DNA from: Nocardia sp. NBC_00403 | GTDB lineage: Bacteria > Actinomycetota > Actinomycetes > Mycobacteriales > Mycobacteriaceae | Direction: 5' to 3' | DNA: 64,000 nt | Assembly: GCF_036046055.1 (NCBI RefSeq) | Contig: NZ_CP107939.1 | Location: forward strand, 7,130,001 to 7,194,000 | In this document: positions 51,968 to 61,607 of the stretch, one piece after another | Position numbering within the stretch: the stretch's first letter is position 1 | Layout of the letters: each line of letters opens with the position of its first letter | The notes under the pieces: model-generated | The model's database searches: none | The model's input: the letters and a program-made list of their open reading frames with translations, nothing else | Told to the model about the DNA's origin: nothing | Position numbers and translations under genes: made by a program

Positions 51968-52028
51968 TCCGTCCGAAGATCAACGCGCCGAGCGTATCCG
52001 GACGCTCCCGGCACGCACGCGTCGGGCG

Positions 52029-53051
52029 TCAGAGGAACGTGGAAAGCACCAGCCAGGACACGAAAGCCGAGGGCAGCATCGAATCGAGGCGGTCCATGAT
52101 GCCGCCGTGACCGGGCAGCAGAGTGCCCATGTCCTTGATGCCGAGTTCCCGTTTGATCTGCGACTCGATGAGGTCGCCGACCGTCGCGACCAGGACGAGG
52201 CCGATGCCGAGCACCACACCGATCATCGAGTTTGCATCCAGCAGCAGGGTGACCGTCAGCAGACCGCCGATGACGCTGAAAACCAGTGAGCCGCCGAAGC
52301 CTTCCCACGACTTCTTCGGGCTGATCGACGGCACCATCGGATGGCGGCCGAACAGCACGCCCGCCACGTAGCCGCCGACGTCGGAGCACACCACCAGGAT
52401 CATGAAGGTCAGCACCCGCAGGTTGCCGTCCGGTTCCAGCAGCAGCAGGGTGGCGAAGGAGGCGAGCAGCGGGATCCATGCCAGCGTGAAGATCGCGATC
52501 GCGGTGTCACGCAGGAAGTTTCGTGGCGCGGTCTGTAGTCCGTGATCGAACAGGCGCCACACCATGCAGACCAATGTGGTGGCGGCGAAAGCGCCCGCGA
52601 CGCCGCTGGAGCCCCACGGCCAGCCGAGCCAGAACACCGCCTGGCCGCCGACGATCAGCGGGATCCTCGGCACCAGCACGTCGGCCTCGCGCAGCCGCTT
52701 GGCGACCTCCCAGGTGGCGACGCCGACGCCGGCGGCCGCAACGCCGATGAACACCTTCGGCACGAAGAGCAGGATCGCGATGAGCGATAACCCGAGGCCG
52801 AAGCCGACGGCCAGCGCGGCGGGCAAGTTCCGGCCCGCCCGTGACTTCGCCGCCGCCGGAACGGCCTCAGAAGTCGTCGCGTCGGCCGCGCCGGCACCCT
52901 GGTCGATGGTCGCACCACCGGAGGCATTGTCGGCGGTCGCGGCGTCACGCACGTCCCCGTGCCTTGCATCAGGTGTGCCGTTCGCCGGCGGCGGCGTTGC
53001 GGCCGCACCGGTCGCGGCGGCGTTCTCGGCCACGATTGTCCCGTCGCTCAC
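52029..53051 (-). CDS. cdsA: Phosphatidate cytidylyltransferase
   Basis: Integral membrane enzyme making CDP-diacylglycerol from phosphatidate and CTP, the branch point of phospholipid synthesis. The 340 residues begin at GTG 53051 with ~70 residues of Ala/Thr-rich disordered sequence, then about eight helices. The signature near the C-terminus reads GDLIESQIKRELGIKDMGTL followed by LPGHGGIMDRLDSMLPS, with the catalytic Asp pair. PKKSWEGFGGSL is the cytoplasmic loop. It is downstream of frr and pyrH as in mycobacteria (Rv2881c). The long N-terminus is common in actinomycetes. Confidence 0.96.
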   Translation of the reverse strand: MSDGTIVAENAAATGAAATPPPANGTPDARHGDVRDAATADNASGGATIDQGAGAADATTSEAVPAAAKSRAGRNLPAALAVGFGLGLSLIAILLFVPKVFIGVAAAGVGVATWEVAKRLREADVLVPRIPLIVGGQAVFWLGWPWGSSGVAGAFAATTLVCMVWRLFDHGLQTAPRNFLRDTAIAIFTLAWIPLLASFATLLLLEPDGNLRVLTFMILVVCSDVGGYVAGVLFGRHPMVPSISPKKSWEGFGGSLVFSVIGGLLTVTLLLDANSMIGVVLGIGLVLVATVGDLIESQIKRELGIKDMGTLLPGHGGIMDRLDSMLPSAFVSWLVLSTFL

Positions 53052-53203
53052 TCGTCGTTCCGTTCGTTCCCCGCCCGGAGGCGGGCGCTCGGCTGTCTTC
53101 CATTGGCGGCATTCCCGGTGCCCTACGTGGTTACGCAAGCTGCCGCCTCCGGGCCCGTCGCTCATGCCGCCACGTCCGATGACATCGGCATACGCCGAGG
53201 GCG

Positions 53204-53761
53204 TCAGACCTCGAGCAGTTCAGATTCCTTGTGCTTGACCAGCTCGTCGATCTGGCCGACGTACTTCGCGGTGGTCTTGTCGAGCTCCTTTTCGGCGCGC
53301 CCGACCTCATCCTCACCTGCCTCGCCATCTTTCTGGATGCGCGACAGTTCGTCCATGGCCTTGCGGCGGACATTTCGGATCGACACCTTGGCGTCTTCAC
53401 CCTTGCTCTTGGCCTGCTTGGCCAGTTCCCTGCGGCGCTCCTCGGTGAGCTGCGGGATCGAGATGCGGATGATGTCACCGTTGTTGGTCGGGTTCACCCC
53501 GAGGTCGGAATTGCGTATCGCGGTCTCGATCGGACCCATCTGCGCCTGCTCATAGGGCTTGATCACCACCATCCGCGGCTCCGGCACCGTGATGCTCGAC
53601 ATCTGGGTGATCGGGGTCAGCGACCCGTAGTAGTCGACGACAATCCGGGAGAACATGCCCGGGTTCGCGCGACCGGTCCGGATGGCACCTAGATCGTCCT
53701 TCGCAACCGAGACAGCCTTCTCCATTTTCTCCTCGGCATCGAAGAGCGCTTCATCAATCAC
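53204..53761 (-). CDS. frr: Ribosome recycling factor
   Basis: Dissociates post-termination ribosomes together with EF-G. The 185 residues match family length and start at GTG 53761 ([20 protein letters not shown]), preceded by GGAGG at eight bases. An in-frame ATG 15 bases upstream has a worse context. Key segments are [35 protein letters not shown], and [17 protein letters not shown] in the hinge. It lies between pyrH and cdsA on the same strand, 50 bases from pyrH. Confidence 0.97.
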   Translation of the reverse strand: MIDEALFDAEEKMEKAVSVAKDDLGAIRTGRANPGMFSRIVVDYYGSLTPITQMSSITVPEPRMVVIKPYEQAQMGPIETAIRNSDLGVNPTNNGDIIRISIPQLTEERRRELAKQAKSKGEDAKVSIRNVRRKAMDELSRIQKDGEAGEDEVGRAEKELDKTTAKYVGQIDELVKHKESELLEV

Positions 53762-53811
53762 GACCGTTTCCTCCACAGCGTCGTCAGCGTCATAATCCGC
53801 AGGTCGCGGGG

Positions 53812-54540
53812 TCAGGACCGAACCAATGTGCCGATCTTCTCACCGGCGACCGCCCGGGCAATATTGCCCTTCGTCAATAAATTGAACACCAGGATTGGCA
53901 TCTGGTTATCCATACACAAGCTGAAAGCCGTCGCGTCGGCGACCTTCAGATCGCGCTCGATGACTTCCTTATGGGTGATCTCGGTATACATGGTGGCGCT
54001 CGTGTCCACCCGAGGGTCAGCGGTGAACACCCCGTCGACCGCCTTCGCCATCAGCACCACATCGGCGCCGATCTCCAAGGCGCGCTGGGCGGCGGTGGTG
54101 TCGGTGGAGAAATACGGCATGCCCATCCCCGCGCCGAAGATGACCACGCGCCCCTTCTCCAGATGCCGCTTGGCCCGCAACGGCAGGTACGGCTCGGCGA
54201 CCTGGCCCATGGTGATCGCGGTCTGCACCCGGGTGTCAACCCCCTGCTGCTGCAGAAAGTCTTGCAGCGCAAGGCTGTTCATCACGGTGCCGAGCATGCC
54301 CATGTAGTCCGAACGGGCCCGCTCCATACCGCGTTCCTCGAGCTCGGCGCCACGGAAGAAGTTGCCGCCGCCGATCACCACGGCCACCTGGACACCGGAG
54401 GCGACGACCTCGGCGATCTGCTCGGCGACCGCCTGCACGACGTCGGGATCGAGCCCGACCGTTCCGCCGCCGAACATCTCCCCACCTAGTTTGAGCAGCA
54501 CCCGGCGATATCCTGGGCGGTCGATCCCCGGGTCCGTCAT
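53812..54540 (-). CDS. pyrH: UMP kinase
   Basis: Phosphorylates UMP to UDP in pyrimidine nucleotide synthesis. The 242 residues begin [15 protein letters not shown], the ATP-binding start (KL-G-GE here where many enzymes read KLSGE). [20 protein letters not shown] follows, then the UMP-site segment [39 protein letters not shown] and [20 protein letters not shown] complete it. ATG 54540. The order tsf-pyrH-frr-cdsA is standard. A hairpin ending tsf transcription lies 182 bases upstream, so pyrH probably has its own promoter. Confidence 0.97.
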   Translation of the reverse strand: MTDPGIDRPGYRRVLLKLGGEMFGGGTVGLDPDVVQAVAEQIAEVVASGVQVAVVIGGGNFFRGAELEERGMERARSDYMGMLGTVMNSLALQDFLQQQGVDTRVQTAITMGQVAEPYLPLRAKRHLEKGRVVIFGAGMGMPYFSTDTTAAQRALEIGADVVLMAKAVDGVFTADPRVDTSATMYTEITHKEVIERDLKVADATAFSLCMDNQMPILVFNLLTKGNIARAVAGEKIGTLVRS

Positions 54541-54721
54541 GGGTGTACTTCTCCTTCGGCGATGGATTCGGTCTCACGGCAAGCAGGTCGGCCGGACAGC
54601 AACGTAGAGCGAACCTATCCTGCCTTATCCGGATTCCCCGGCGGCAAAAGGCCCCCTCCGAACCGCCGGGCTCGCCCTGTCAGACCAAGGAATCGGGGGC
54701 AAATGAGTCCGGACAGCCGAA

Positions 54722-54754
54722 ACCCCTCGCACACCGATGCGGAGCGCGAGGGGT
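54722..54754 (-). terminator. Terminator hairpin after tsf
   Basis: ACCCCTCGC and GCGAGGGGT, perfect nine-base stem with a 15-base loop, starting 13 bases past the tsf stop at 54767. A TTTCGG follows on the minus strand. It separates the rpsB-tsf transcript from pyrH. Confidence 0.75.
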
Positions 54755-54766
54755 CTCGAAGGGAGA

Positions 54767-55591
54767 TCAGGCCTGTCCGACCTCGAAGCGGGCGAAGCGG
54801 GTCACGGTGACACCGGCCTCTTCCAGCAGGGCCTTGACGGTCTTCTTGGAGTCGGTGACCGACGACTGCTCGAGCAGCACGACATCCTTGAAGAAGCCGT
54901 TGACGCGGCCCTCGGTGATCTTCGGCAGCGCGGCCTCGGGCTTGCCCTCCTCGCGGGCGGTCTCCTCGGCGATGCGACGCTCGTTGTCCACGACCTCGGC
55001 CGGAACCTCGTCGCGGGTCAGGTACTTGGCCTTGAGCGCGGCGACCTGCATGCCGACGGCACGCGCGGCCTCGGCGGCAGCGTCGCCCTCACCCTGGTAC
55101 TCGACCAGCACGCCGACGGCCGGCGGCAGGTCGGTGGCCCGCTTGTGCAGGTAGGTGGCGACCGGGCCGTCGAAGGAAGCGACACGACGCAGCTCGAGCT
55201 TCTCGCCGATCTTGGCGGCCAGCGCCTGCAGGGCGTCGTCGGCGGTCTGGCCACCGAGGTCGAGGGCCTTGAGCGTGTCCAGGTCGGCCGGCTTCGCGGC
55301 CGCGGCAGCGGTCACGATCTTGTCGGCCAGACCCTGGAACTCATCGTTCTTGGCGACGAAGTCGGTCTCGGAGTTGATCTCGACCAGCACGCCGCCCTTG
55401 GCGGCGATCAGGCCTTCGGCGGTGGCGCGCTCGGCACGCTTGCCGACGTCCTTGGCGCCCTTGATACGCAGCACCTCGACGGCCTTGTCGAAATCACCCT
55501 CGGTCTCGACCAGCGCGTTCTTGCAGTCCATCATCCCGGAGCCGGTGAGCTCCCGCAGCCGCTTCACGTCAGCGGCGGTGTAGTTCGCCAT
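54767..55591 (-). CDS. tsf: Elongation factor Ts
   Basis: Guanine nucleotide exchange factor for EF-Tu. The 274 residues have the UBA-like N-terminus ([20 protein letters not shown]) and the essential TDFVAKN sequence in [20 protein letters not shown] near residue 75. The coiled middle and C-terminal module end [17 protein letters not shown] 55591 is preceded by AGGAGGATC. It follows rpsB by 104 bases, with a strong hairpin between. Length matches the actinobacterial form (~271-275). Confidence 0.98.
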   Translation of the reverse strand: MANYTAADVKRLRELTGSGMMDCKNALVETEGDFDKAVEVLRIKGAKDVGKRAERATAEGLIAAKGGVLVEINSETDFVAKNDEFQGLADKIVTAAAAAKPADLDTLKALDLGGQTADDALQALAAKIGEKLELRRVASFDGPVATYLHKRATDLPPAVGVLVEYQGEGDAAAEAARAVGMQVAALKAKYLTRDEVPAEVVDNERRIAEETAREEGKPEAALPKITEGRVNGFFKDVVLLEQSSVTDSKKTVKALLEEAGVTVTRFARFEVGQA

Positions 55592-55632
55592 CGGTGGCGA
55601 TCCTCCTGTGTGTTGTCAATGGGTGGTAACAC

Positions 55633-55675
55633 CACCTTGCCGACCTCTCCCGTACTGGAAGAGGCCGGCAAGGTG
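55633..55675 (-). terminator. Long hairpin between rpsB and tsf (attenuator or partial terminator)
   Basis: CACCTTGCCG-A-CCTCT pairs with AGAGG-C-CGGCAAGGTG: 15 pairs with one A/C mismatch and an 11-base loop, just after the rpsB stop. TGGTGTTACC follows on the minus strand, with no strong U-run. Partial read-through into tsf is likely. Confidence 0.75.
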
Positions 55676-55695
55676 AACAAAAGCCGTCGAGAGGC

Positions 55696-56568
55696 TCAGA
55701 AGTCGGCCGGAGTGGTGGTCGGCGGGACCTCGGCGACCGCGGCGTCAGCGGCGGTCTCGACCTCGGCGGGGGCCTCGGCCTCGGCAGCGGCGGGGGCAGC
55801 CTGCGCGAGCAGCTCCTGCTCCCACTCGGCGAGCGGCTCGCCCGCGCCGGCTTCCGGCTTCTCGTCACCGGAGGAGATGCCGGCCCGCGCCTGCACGCCC
55901 TCGGCCACCGCGGAGGCGACGACCTTGGTGAGCAGAGCGGCGGAACGGATCGCGTCGTCGTTACCCGGGATCGGGTAGTCGACCAGGTCGGGATCGCAGT
56001 TGGTGTCCAGGATCGCGATGACCGGGATGTTCAGCTTGCGGGCCTCGCCGACGGCGATGTGCTCCTTGTTGGTGTCGACGACCCAGATGGCCGAAGGCAC
56101 CTTGGCCATGTCGCGGATACCACCGAGGGTGCGCTCGAGCTTGTTCATCTCACGCGTGAGCATGAGGATTTCCTTCTTGGTGCGACCCTCGAAGCCACCG
56201 GTCTGCTCCATGGCCTCGAGCTCCTTGAGGCGCTGCAGGCGCTTGTGCACGGTGGAGAAGTTGGTGAGCATGCCACCCAGCCAGCGCTGGTTGACGTAGG
56301 GCATCCCGACGCGAGTCGCCTCGGCCGCGATCGACTCCTGGGCCTGCTTCTTGGTGCCGACGAAGAGAACGGTGCCACCATGGGCGACGGTCTCCTTGAC
56401 GAACTCGTAGGCCTTGTCGATGTAGGTCAGCGTCTGCTGCAGGTCGATGATGTAGATGCCGTTGCGGTCGGTGAAGATGAACCGCTTCATCTTCGGGTTC
56501 CAGCGTCGAGTCTGGTGTCCGAAGTGCGCGCCGCTGTCGAGCAGCTGCTTCATTGTTACGACAGCCAT
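55696..56568 (-). CDS. rpsB: 30S ribosomal protein S2
   Basis: Primary structural protein of the small subunit. The 290 residues open [20 protein letters not shown], followed by [20 protein letters not shown]. Conserved [35 protein letters not shown] and [19 protein letters not shown] are all present. After ~residue 230 comes an Ala/Glu-rich acidic tail ([20 protein letters not shown]), longer than in E. coli but common in actinomycetes. ATG 56568. It heads the rpsB-tsf unit. Confidence 0.98.
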   Translation of the reverse strand: MAVVTMKQLLDSGAHFGHQTRRWNPKMKRFIFTDRNGIYIIDLQQTLTYIDKAYEFVKETVAHGGTVLFVGTKKQAQESIAAEATRVGMPYVNQRWLGGMLTNFSTVHKRLQRLKELEAMEQTGGFEGRTKKEILMLTREMNKLERTLGGIRDMAKVPSAIWVVDTNKEHIAVGEARKLNIPVIAILDTNCDPDLVDYPIPGNDDAIRSAALLTKVVASAVAEGVQARAGISSGDEKPEAGAGEPLAEWEQELLAQAAPAAAEAEAPAEVETAADAAVAEVPPTTTPADF

Positions 56569-56958
56569 AGCTCCCGTATCTCTCTTTCATTGCCGGTTGA
56601 CGCAGCAGATCGGCGATCTACTGCCCTGGCGCCTCCGAATCGTCGGACCCGACCACGAAGATCAGGACCAGCCGACGATTCCCTGCTCCGCAAATACACT
56701 GCCGCGAACGAATTGAGCTCCGGTTCGAACAGCGCCGTTGCGAACAAGCACAGGGTGGCGCGCGAAGTCGGCCCATGCACGCACAGACCGCTCGATCAGT
56801 CTACGTCTTGGGCGGCCCACGGCTAAATCGGCCTTCGAAGAAGGTTCCCCGAACGGTTCCTGCGCAGGAGAAATGCGGGATGTCCACAGTTGCGGATGTT
56901 GTCCACAATCGGCGGATCGGGGGTACTGCCGGGGGTGTGGGCGGGTGAGGGTTGAGGA
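56569..56958. other. Divergent promoter region between rpsB and the secreted-protein gene
   Basis: 390 bases. The rpsB promoter must be here. Near 56880-56925 TCCACAGTTGCGGATG and TCCACAATCGGCGGATCGG look like two imperfect copies of one 12-15 base element. Otherwise nothing recognisable. Confidence 0.4.
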
Positions 56959-57351
56959 ATGAATCGCATCAGCATTTTCCTGACAATGTTCATTCCCCTG
57001 TTGTTCGCAGGCTCACTGGTCATGGCTCCGAACGCTGCGGCTACGCCGCCGGAAATGTTCGGGCCGTTTGCACCTGTCCCCGCCGATATCCACGCGTCCT
57101 TGCCGCCACGCCCTGCGCCGAGCAGTTGGGAGGCCGTGCTCGCCGCGGGCACGGGCTCGGTGGGCGCCTTGGCTCAGCCGGTCCCGGGCCTGGGAACTTT
57201 GCCGGGCTTGCTGCGTCCTGATCCGTTGCGGTCGGGAGCTCCGCTCGGGGTGGGGACCGGTTCGGTGGGCGACTTGCCACGCATTGTCGGTGATCTGCTC
57301 CGGCTGTTGGATCTTGTCCGGCAGGTACCCCTTCCGCTGCCTCCGCACTGA
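56959..57351 (+). CDS. Hypothetical secreted protein, Pro/Leu-rich
   Basis: A 130-residue exported protein. The signal peptide (SIFLTMFIPLLFAGSLVMAP) is followed by likely cleavage after ANA/AAA near 28. The mature part is low-complexity, rich in Pro, Leu and Gly. A loosely repeated element occurs twice: GTGSVGALAQPVPGLGTLPG and GTGSVGDLPRIVGDLLRLLD. No enzyme motif. It precedes an M23 peptidase gene by seven bases, so both products may act in the cell envelope, perhaps as a partner or anchor. Function unknown. Confidence 0.72.
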   Translation: MNRISIFLTMFIPLLFAGSLVMAPNAAATPPEMFGPFAPVPADIHASLPPRPAPSSWEAVLAAGTGSVGALAQPVPGLGTLPGLLRPDPLRSGAPLGVGTGSVGDLPRIVGDLLRLLDLVRQVPLPLPPH

Positions 57352-57358
57352 ATCTCGA

Positions 57359-57943
57359 ATGTATCGCTTCAGCAGGGCGGGCACGGGTGGCACGGGACAG
57401 TGCGCGCCGGCCGGTCGACGCAGCGGACGGCGGGCGGTGTTGGTCGTCATCGGTGTAGCCGCTCTGCTGGGTGCGGCGGAGCGGCCGGTTGCGGCGGCTC
57501 CGGCCGGGCAGTTCGGGTGGCCGTTGCAGCCGCGGCCATCGATCGAGCGGCGGTTCGACAAGCTCGAGCACGATTGGTTACCCGGGCACCGCGGAGTCGA
57601 TCTAGCAGGTATGGCCGGTCAGGTGGTGTTGGCGGCCGGGGACGGGATCGTCGTGTTCGCCGGGAAGGTCGCGGATAAGCCGGTGGTGTCGATCGACCAT
57701 CCCGGTGGGTTGCGAACCACCTACGAGCCGGTCGAGGCAGCGGTCTCGGCGGGAAGCCGGGTCGGGCGTGGGACGCCGATCGGGAAGTTGGAGGCTGGTC
57801 ATGAGGGCTGCGCCGCGGCGGCGTGCCTGCATTGGGGTGCCCGGCGGGAGGCGGGCGGACGTAACCGGCGTGAGTATGTGGATCCGCTCGGGTTGTTGCA
57901 TGCGGTTCCGCTTCGACTCAAGCCTGTGCTCAACTATGGCTGA
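57359..57943 (+). CDS. M23-family metallopeptidase (LytM-like, Rv2891-type)
   Basis: A 194-residue exported peptidoglycan-hydrolase-like protein. A long basic start precedes the hydrophobic signal (AVLVVIGVAALLGAA) and mature part. M23 landmarks are FGWPLQPRPSIERRFDKLEH, H77-R-G-V-D81 (HxxxD zinc ligands), VVSIDHPGGLRTTYEPVEAA and the final C156-L-H158-W-G. In the classic HxH motif the first His is replaced by Cys here, as in many actinobacterial relatives, so activity needs testing. ATG 57359. It keeps the position of Rv2891 beside rpsB. Confidence 0.88.
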   Translation: MYRFSRAGTGGTGQCAPAGRRSGRRAVLVVIGVAALLGAAERPVAAAPAGQFGWPLQPRPSIERRFDKLEHDWLPGHRGVDLAGMAGQVVLAAGDGIVVFAGKVADKPVVSIDHPGGLRTTYEPVEAAVSAGSRVGRGTPIGKLEAGHEGCAAAACLHWGARREAGGRNRREYVDPLGLLHAVPLRLKPVLNYG

Positions 57944-57997
57944 GGCGTTTATCGACGATCACTTCCGAACCTCGGTTCCGACGGCGAAGATCGACGT

Positions 57998-58522
57998 ATG
58001 GACAACGCGCTCGGCGACCCTTCGTTCACCTACTCCGAGGTCGGCGCCACCAAGGGGCCGCTGCCCGACGGCTACCACCGGTTCCAGCTGCGGCGACGAA
58101 TCGGGCACGGACGAGCACTGTTCGTGCACGCGGGCGCGGAGATCCTGGCGTATCGAATGCAGAAGGGCACCGGCATCTTTCGAGAGGCGAGCACACCGAC
58201 CGCCGAGCCCGGAACTCGGCTGACAGTGCGACTGGGCTTCGGCCCCTTGGCAATATCGGCGCCCTGCCGCGTGGTGTACGTGCTCGACGAGTCCGATCGG
58301 TGCGGCTTCGCCTATGGCACGCTGCCCGGCCACCCGGAAATCGGCGAGGAACTCTTCGCTGTGGAGTACGACCCCGCCGATGACACCGTGTACGGGTTGG
58401 TTACCGCGTTCTCCCGCAATGCAGCCTGGTACGCGCGCATCGGCGGGCCGGTCGTCCGGCTTGTCCAGCGCTTCATCGCTGGCAAGTACATCGACGCGCT
58501 ACCGACTGAGGCGCAGACCTAG
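57998..58522 (+). CDS. DUF1990 domain-containing protein
   Basis: A 174-residue protein of a family with unknown function, related in fold to START/SRPBCC-like barrels. It opens PSFTYSEVGATKGPLPDGYH, then LRRRIGHGRALFVHAGAEIL, and has CGFAYGTLPGHPEIGEELFA near 107, the family's best block. It ends SRNAAWYARIGGPVVRLVQR and FIAGKY. ATG 57998. It follows the M23 peptidase gene by 54 bases in the same direction. Confidence 0.88.
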   Translation: MDNALGDPSFTYSEVGATKGPLPDGYHRFQLRRRIGHGRALFVHAGAEILAYRMQKGTGIFREASTPTAEPGTRLTVRLGFGPLAISAPCRVVYVLDESDRCGFAYGTLPGHPEIGEELFAVEYDPADDTVYGLVTAFSRNAAWYARIGGPVVRLVQRFIAGKYIDALPTEAQT

Positions 58523-58634
58523 CGGCAGTTGTACTGCTCGTTTGCAACAGGGCGTCCAGCGCGACGGCCGGGTACGCGCCTCGGGGGCCCATCCATAGAG
58601 CGCCCGGTCGTGGTTGCGTCTCGAATCGCTGTGG

Positions 58635-58973
58635 TCACAGCAGCGCGTCCAAGGTCGCGGCCTCGGCGCGCAGAGGATCGCCACGGTCCGGACGACCCAG
58701 GCTGTCGTATTCGTCTGGGGCGGTGCGTCGGTCGGCGATTTCCAGCCGGACGATCTGTTCGATATCGGCTTCGGTGAGGTCGCGGCGACGGGCCTCGGCC
58801 GCACCGAGGCCGACGGCGCTGTTCTCGATAGCGCCTGCGCGAACGTCGACGGTGTCGATGGCCTCGGCATTGTCGATCGCGCCGAGGGCGGACCGCAGCG
58901 CGGCAATAGCGTTGCGGTCACGGACTTTCATCGCGACGGGCAGGGCAGCACACAGGCGCTCACGCAGCGGCAC
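58635..58973 (-). CDS. GatB/YqeY-like protein
   Basis: A 112-residue helical protein resembling the first part of YqeY (GatB tail-domain) proteins: LRERLCAALPVAMKVRDRNA then IAALRSALGAIDNAEAI. A second helical section is RRRDLTEADIEQIVRLEIAD. The GTG at 58973 is chosen because PLRERL is the usual beginning. The usual partner, tRNA-dependent amidation, is only by family analogy. It converges on the DUF1990 gene. Confidence 0.75.
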   Translation of the reverse strand: MPLRERLCAALPVAMKVRDRNAIAALRSALGAIDNAEAIDTVDVRAGAIENSAVGLGAAEARRRDLTEADIEQIVRLEIADRRTAPDEYDSLGRPDRGDPLRAEAATLDALL

Positions 58974-59351
58974 AGACTTGTCGGCCGTTCCGATGGATAT
59001 GGTCGCCGACCGTATGCGTCGCGACCGCGCCCGTCGAGGCAATTACTGGCGCGACACACGAGACCTGAGCGTTGGGTGATGGTTGCTGCCGCACAGTCAC
59101 CAACAAACGACGCGCACGGTCACCGCACAACAGCTGCGCGCACCACGAACGAACCGCTGCACACCACCAAGCAGCTCGCACAGACCGGCACCGAGAGGCC
59201 CTCACGCACCACCGCTGAGCCAGCCCTTACACACCACACCAACCACGATCACCCACCGCCACCGCACAATCGCTGCGCACCACCATTGCGCGACGGCTGC
59301 GCACCGCCCACGAACGACGATTGCGCGGTTGAGGTGTGGCGTCGCTCGCAA
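58974..59351. other. AC-rich interval with degenerate short repeats
   Basis: 378 bases with strong C/A strand bias. GCTGC(G)CACC-like elements recur at 59133, 59156, 59174, 59272 and 59296 at spacings of about 18-24, except one gap. No gene is convincing. It may be a decayed minisatellite like that at 13.9 kb. Confidence 0.45.
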
Positions 59352-61253
59352 TCACGGGGTGACGATGGCGAAGTTCGGGTCGGGGTTGTCGAAGACGCCG
59401 ACGATCTCGGTGAGCTTGGTCGGGTCGCCGCTCAGGCTGATGTCGCCTGCGGCGGCGGCGGCGCCGAAATCCCCGCCCGCCACCAGCACCCGGATGAGGG
59501 TTGCGCGGGACAGGGTGAACGCGGCCGATGGGTCGGGCATGGTTACGCCGATGGGCAGGTCGTAGTGGGTGAGCAAGCCGTTGCGCAACTCCAGGCGGTG
59601 GATCCGGTTCTCGTCGCTGATGTGCCAGTCGACGACCGCGCGCCGGTCCCATGCCTTCGGCCCGTCCACGCGTAAAGCCCATACGTCGAAGATCTGCTCG
59701 ACAGTCAATGCGGCGAGCACGCTGGGTGAGTCGGGTTTGCTCGGGGTGCCGAAAGTTCCGTTGCGCAGTTCGTAGGCACCGCTGAGGTAGAAGTTTCGCC
59801 AAGTGGCATTTTCCGAGCCATAGCCGAGTTGCTCGAAGGTATTGGCCTGCAATGCTTTAGCCGCCGTGTTGGTGGGATCGGCGAAGATGACGTAGTTGAC
59901 CACCTGCGCAACCCAGCGGTAGTCGCCCGCATCATAGGAGACCCGCGCCTTGCGCAGCACTTCGTCGGCACCGCCCATGAATTCCACATGGCGCTGAGCG
60001 GATTCGACCGGCGGGTGTTCCCAGAGATGGGCCGGATTGCCATCGAACCAGCCCATGTACCGCTGATAGATGGCCTTGACATTGTGGCTGACCGAACCGT
60101 AGTACCCGTGTGTGTGCCAGGCATTCTCGATGGCCGGTGGCAGCGCAATCATCTCGGCGATCTCGTTGCCGACATAACCCTGGTTCAGCAGTCGCAGCGT
60201 CTGATCGTGCAGGTATCCGTACAGATCCCGTTGCAGCGCAATGAATTCCACGAGGCGATCGGTGCCCCAGGTCGGCCAGTGGTGCGAGGCGAACACCACA
60301 TCGGAATCGCGGGCGAACAGGTTGATCGCCTCGGTGAGGTATTTCGCCCAGACGTGCGGATCACGCACCAGCGCACCGCGCAGGGTGAGCAGATTGTGCA
60401 TTGTGTGCGTGGCATTTTCGGCCATACACAGCGCCCGATGATCGGGAAAGTGGAAGTTCATTTCGGCGGGCGCCTCGGTGCCCGGAGTCATCTGGAAGAC
60501 GATCCGAACTCCGTCGAGGATCTCCTCCTGACCGGTGGCGATGATGTCGACGGTTGGCGGGATCAGGGTCACGGTGCCCAGGGAGGTGGTCTGGCCGAGT
60601 CCGGCGCCGACCTGTCCGAGCGGACCACGCGGCAGCGCAGCACCGTACATGTAGGCAGCCCGGCGCGCCATGGCGGTGCCGGCGTAGACATTCTCGGCCA
60701 CCGCGTGCTCCAGGAATCCGGTGGGAGCCATCACCGGGCAGCGCCCTGCCGCAACATCTTCAGTGGTCGTCACGCCGAGCGAGCCGCCGAAATGGTCGGC
60801 GTGGGAGTGGGTGTAGATGAGCCCGGTCACCGACCGGTCGCCACGATGCGCGCGATACAGCGCCAGCCCGGCGGCGGCGGTTTCCGCGGAGATCAGCGGA
60901 TCAATGACGATCACACCGGTATCGCCTTCGACCAGTGTCATATTCGACAGATCGAGGCCGCGGATCTGGTAGATCCCCTCGGTGACTTCGTACAGACCCT
61001 GCCGACCGGCCAACCCGGACTGCCGCCACAGGCTCGGATGGACCGAGGCAGGGCAGGGCTCACGCAGGAAGCCATAGGAGTCGTTGTCCCACACCACAGT
61101 TCCATCCGAGGCGGTGACCACACCCGGCTCCAGCGCGGCGATGAACCCGCGATCGACATCCGCGAGATCGGCGGAGTCCGCGAACGGCAGCGCCGCGGCG
61201 GCGCGCTGCTGTCCGGCGATGACGAAGTCGCTCGGCTCGGTCGCTGTGCTCAT
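59352..61253 (-). CDS. Alkyl/aryl-sulfatase (SdsA1/YjcS-like)
   Basis: A 633-residue zinc-dependent alkylsulfatase that should hydrolyse linear alkyl sulfates such as dodecyl sulfate to alcohol and sulfate. The metallo-beta-lactamase domain carries TH149-S-H151-A-D153-H154-FGG and later ligands in PAEMNFHFPDHRALCMAENA and TMHNL. A helical dimer domain with VEFMGGADEVLRKARVSYDA and GDYRWVAQVVNYV follows near 410-440. A C-terminal SCP2-like domain (~510-633) closes it. ATG 61253 has AGGAGG six bases upstream; the earlier ATG 61259 directly abuts that site. No signal peptide, so cytoplasmic. Confidence 0.94.
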   Translation of the reverse strand: MSTATEPSDFVIAGQQRAAAALPFADSADLADVDRGFIAALEPGVVTASDGTVVWDNDSYGFLREPCPASVHPSLWRQSGLAGRQGLYEVTEGIYQIRGLDLSNMTLVEGDTGVIVIDPLISAETAAAGLALYRAHRGDRSVTGLIYTHSHADHFGGSLGVTTTEDVAAGRCPVMAPTGFLEHAVAENVYAGTAMARRAAYMYGAALPRGPLGQVGAGLGQTTSLGTVTLIPPTVDIIATGQEEILDGVRIVFQMTPGTEAPAEMNFHFPDHRALCMAENATHTMHNLLTLRGALVRDPHVWAKYLTEAINLFARDSDVVFASHHWPTWGTDRLVEFIALQRDLYGYLHDQTLRLLNQGYVGNEIAEMIALPPAIENAWHTHGYYGSVSHNVKAIYQRYMGWFDGNPAHLWEHPPVESAQRHVEFMGGADEVLRKARVSYDAGDYRWVAQVVNYVIFADPTNTAAKALQANTFEQLGYGSENATWRNFYLSGAYELRNGTFGTPSKPDSPSVLAALTVEQIFDVWALRVDGPKAWDRRAVVDWHISDENRIHRLELRNGLLTHYDLPIGVTMPDPSAAFTLSRATLIRVLVAGGDFGAAAAAGDISLSGDPTKLTEIVGVFDNPDPNFAIVTP

Positions 61254-61298
61254 GTCCATCCTCCTGGTTGGTAGCCGAATTGCCTGGGCCGGAACGCA

Positions 61299-61607
61299 TT
61301 AGAGTCCTGGATATGTGAACCCGACTACGGCGGCTACGCATGCGACGGCGACAACGGCCACCACTGTCGCGGCGATGACGCGGGCTCCGTAACCGAATCG
61401 GCCCTCGTGCAGACTGCGATTGCGCGAATAGCAGATTCCCGCCAAAGCGGTCAGCGTGACCGCCGCACCGATCGGTCCGATCGCCGACGCCCGCCAGCCA
61501 CTGGTCGCCGCGTGGTTGAGGAACAACACGGCAATGACCATCGCGGCGATCGCGGTGCGTCGCCACGCCAATGCGGTGCGCTCTGCGGCAAGACTTGCCG
61601 GGCTCAT
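61299..61607 (-). CDS. DUF202 membrane protein
   Basis: A 102-residue protein with three helices (AAMVIAVLFLNHAATSG; GPIGAAVTLTALAGICYSR; VIAATVVAVVAVACVAAVVG). The DUF202 opening is LAAERTALAWRRTAI. Function unknown. ATG 61607 overlaps the stop of the preceding YidH-like gene by ATGA. Third gene of a three-gene coupled unit. Confidence 0.87.
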   Translation of the reverse strand: MSPASLAAERTALAWRRTAIAAMVIAVLFLNHAATSGWRASAIGPIGAAVTLTALAGICYSRNRSLHEGRFGYGARVIAATVVAVVAVACVAAVVGFTYPGL

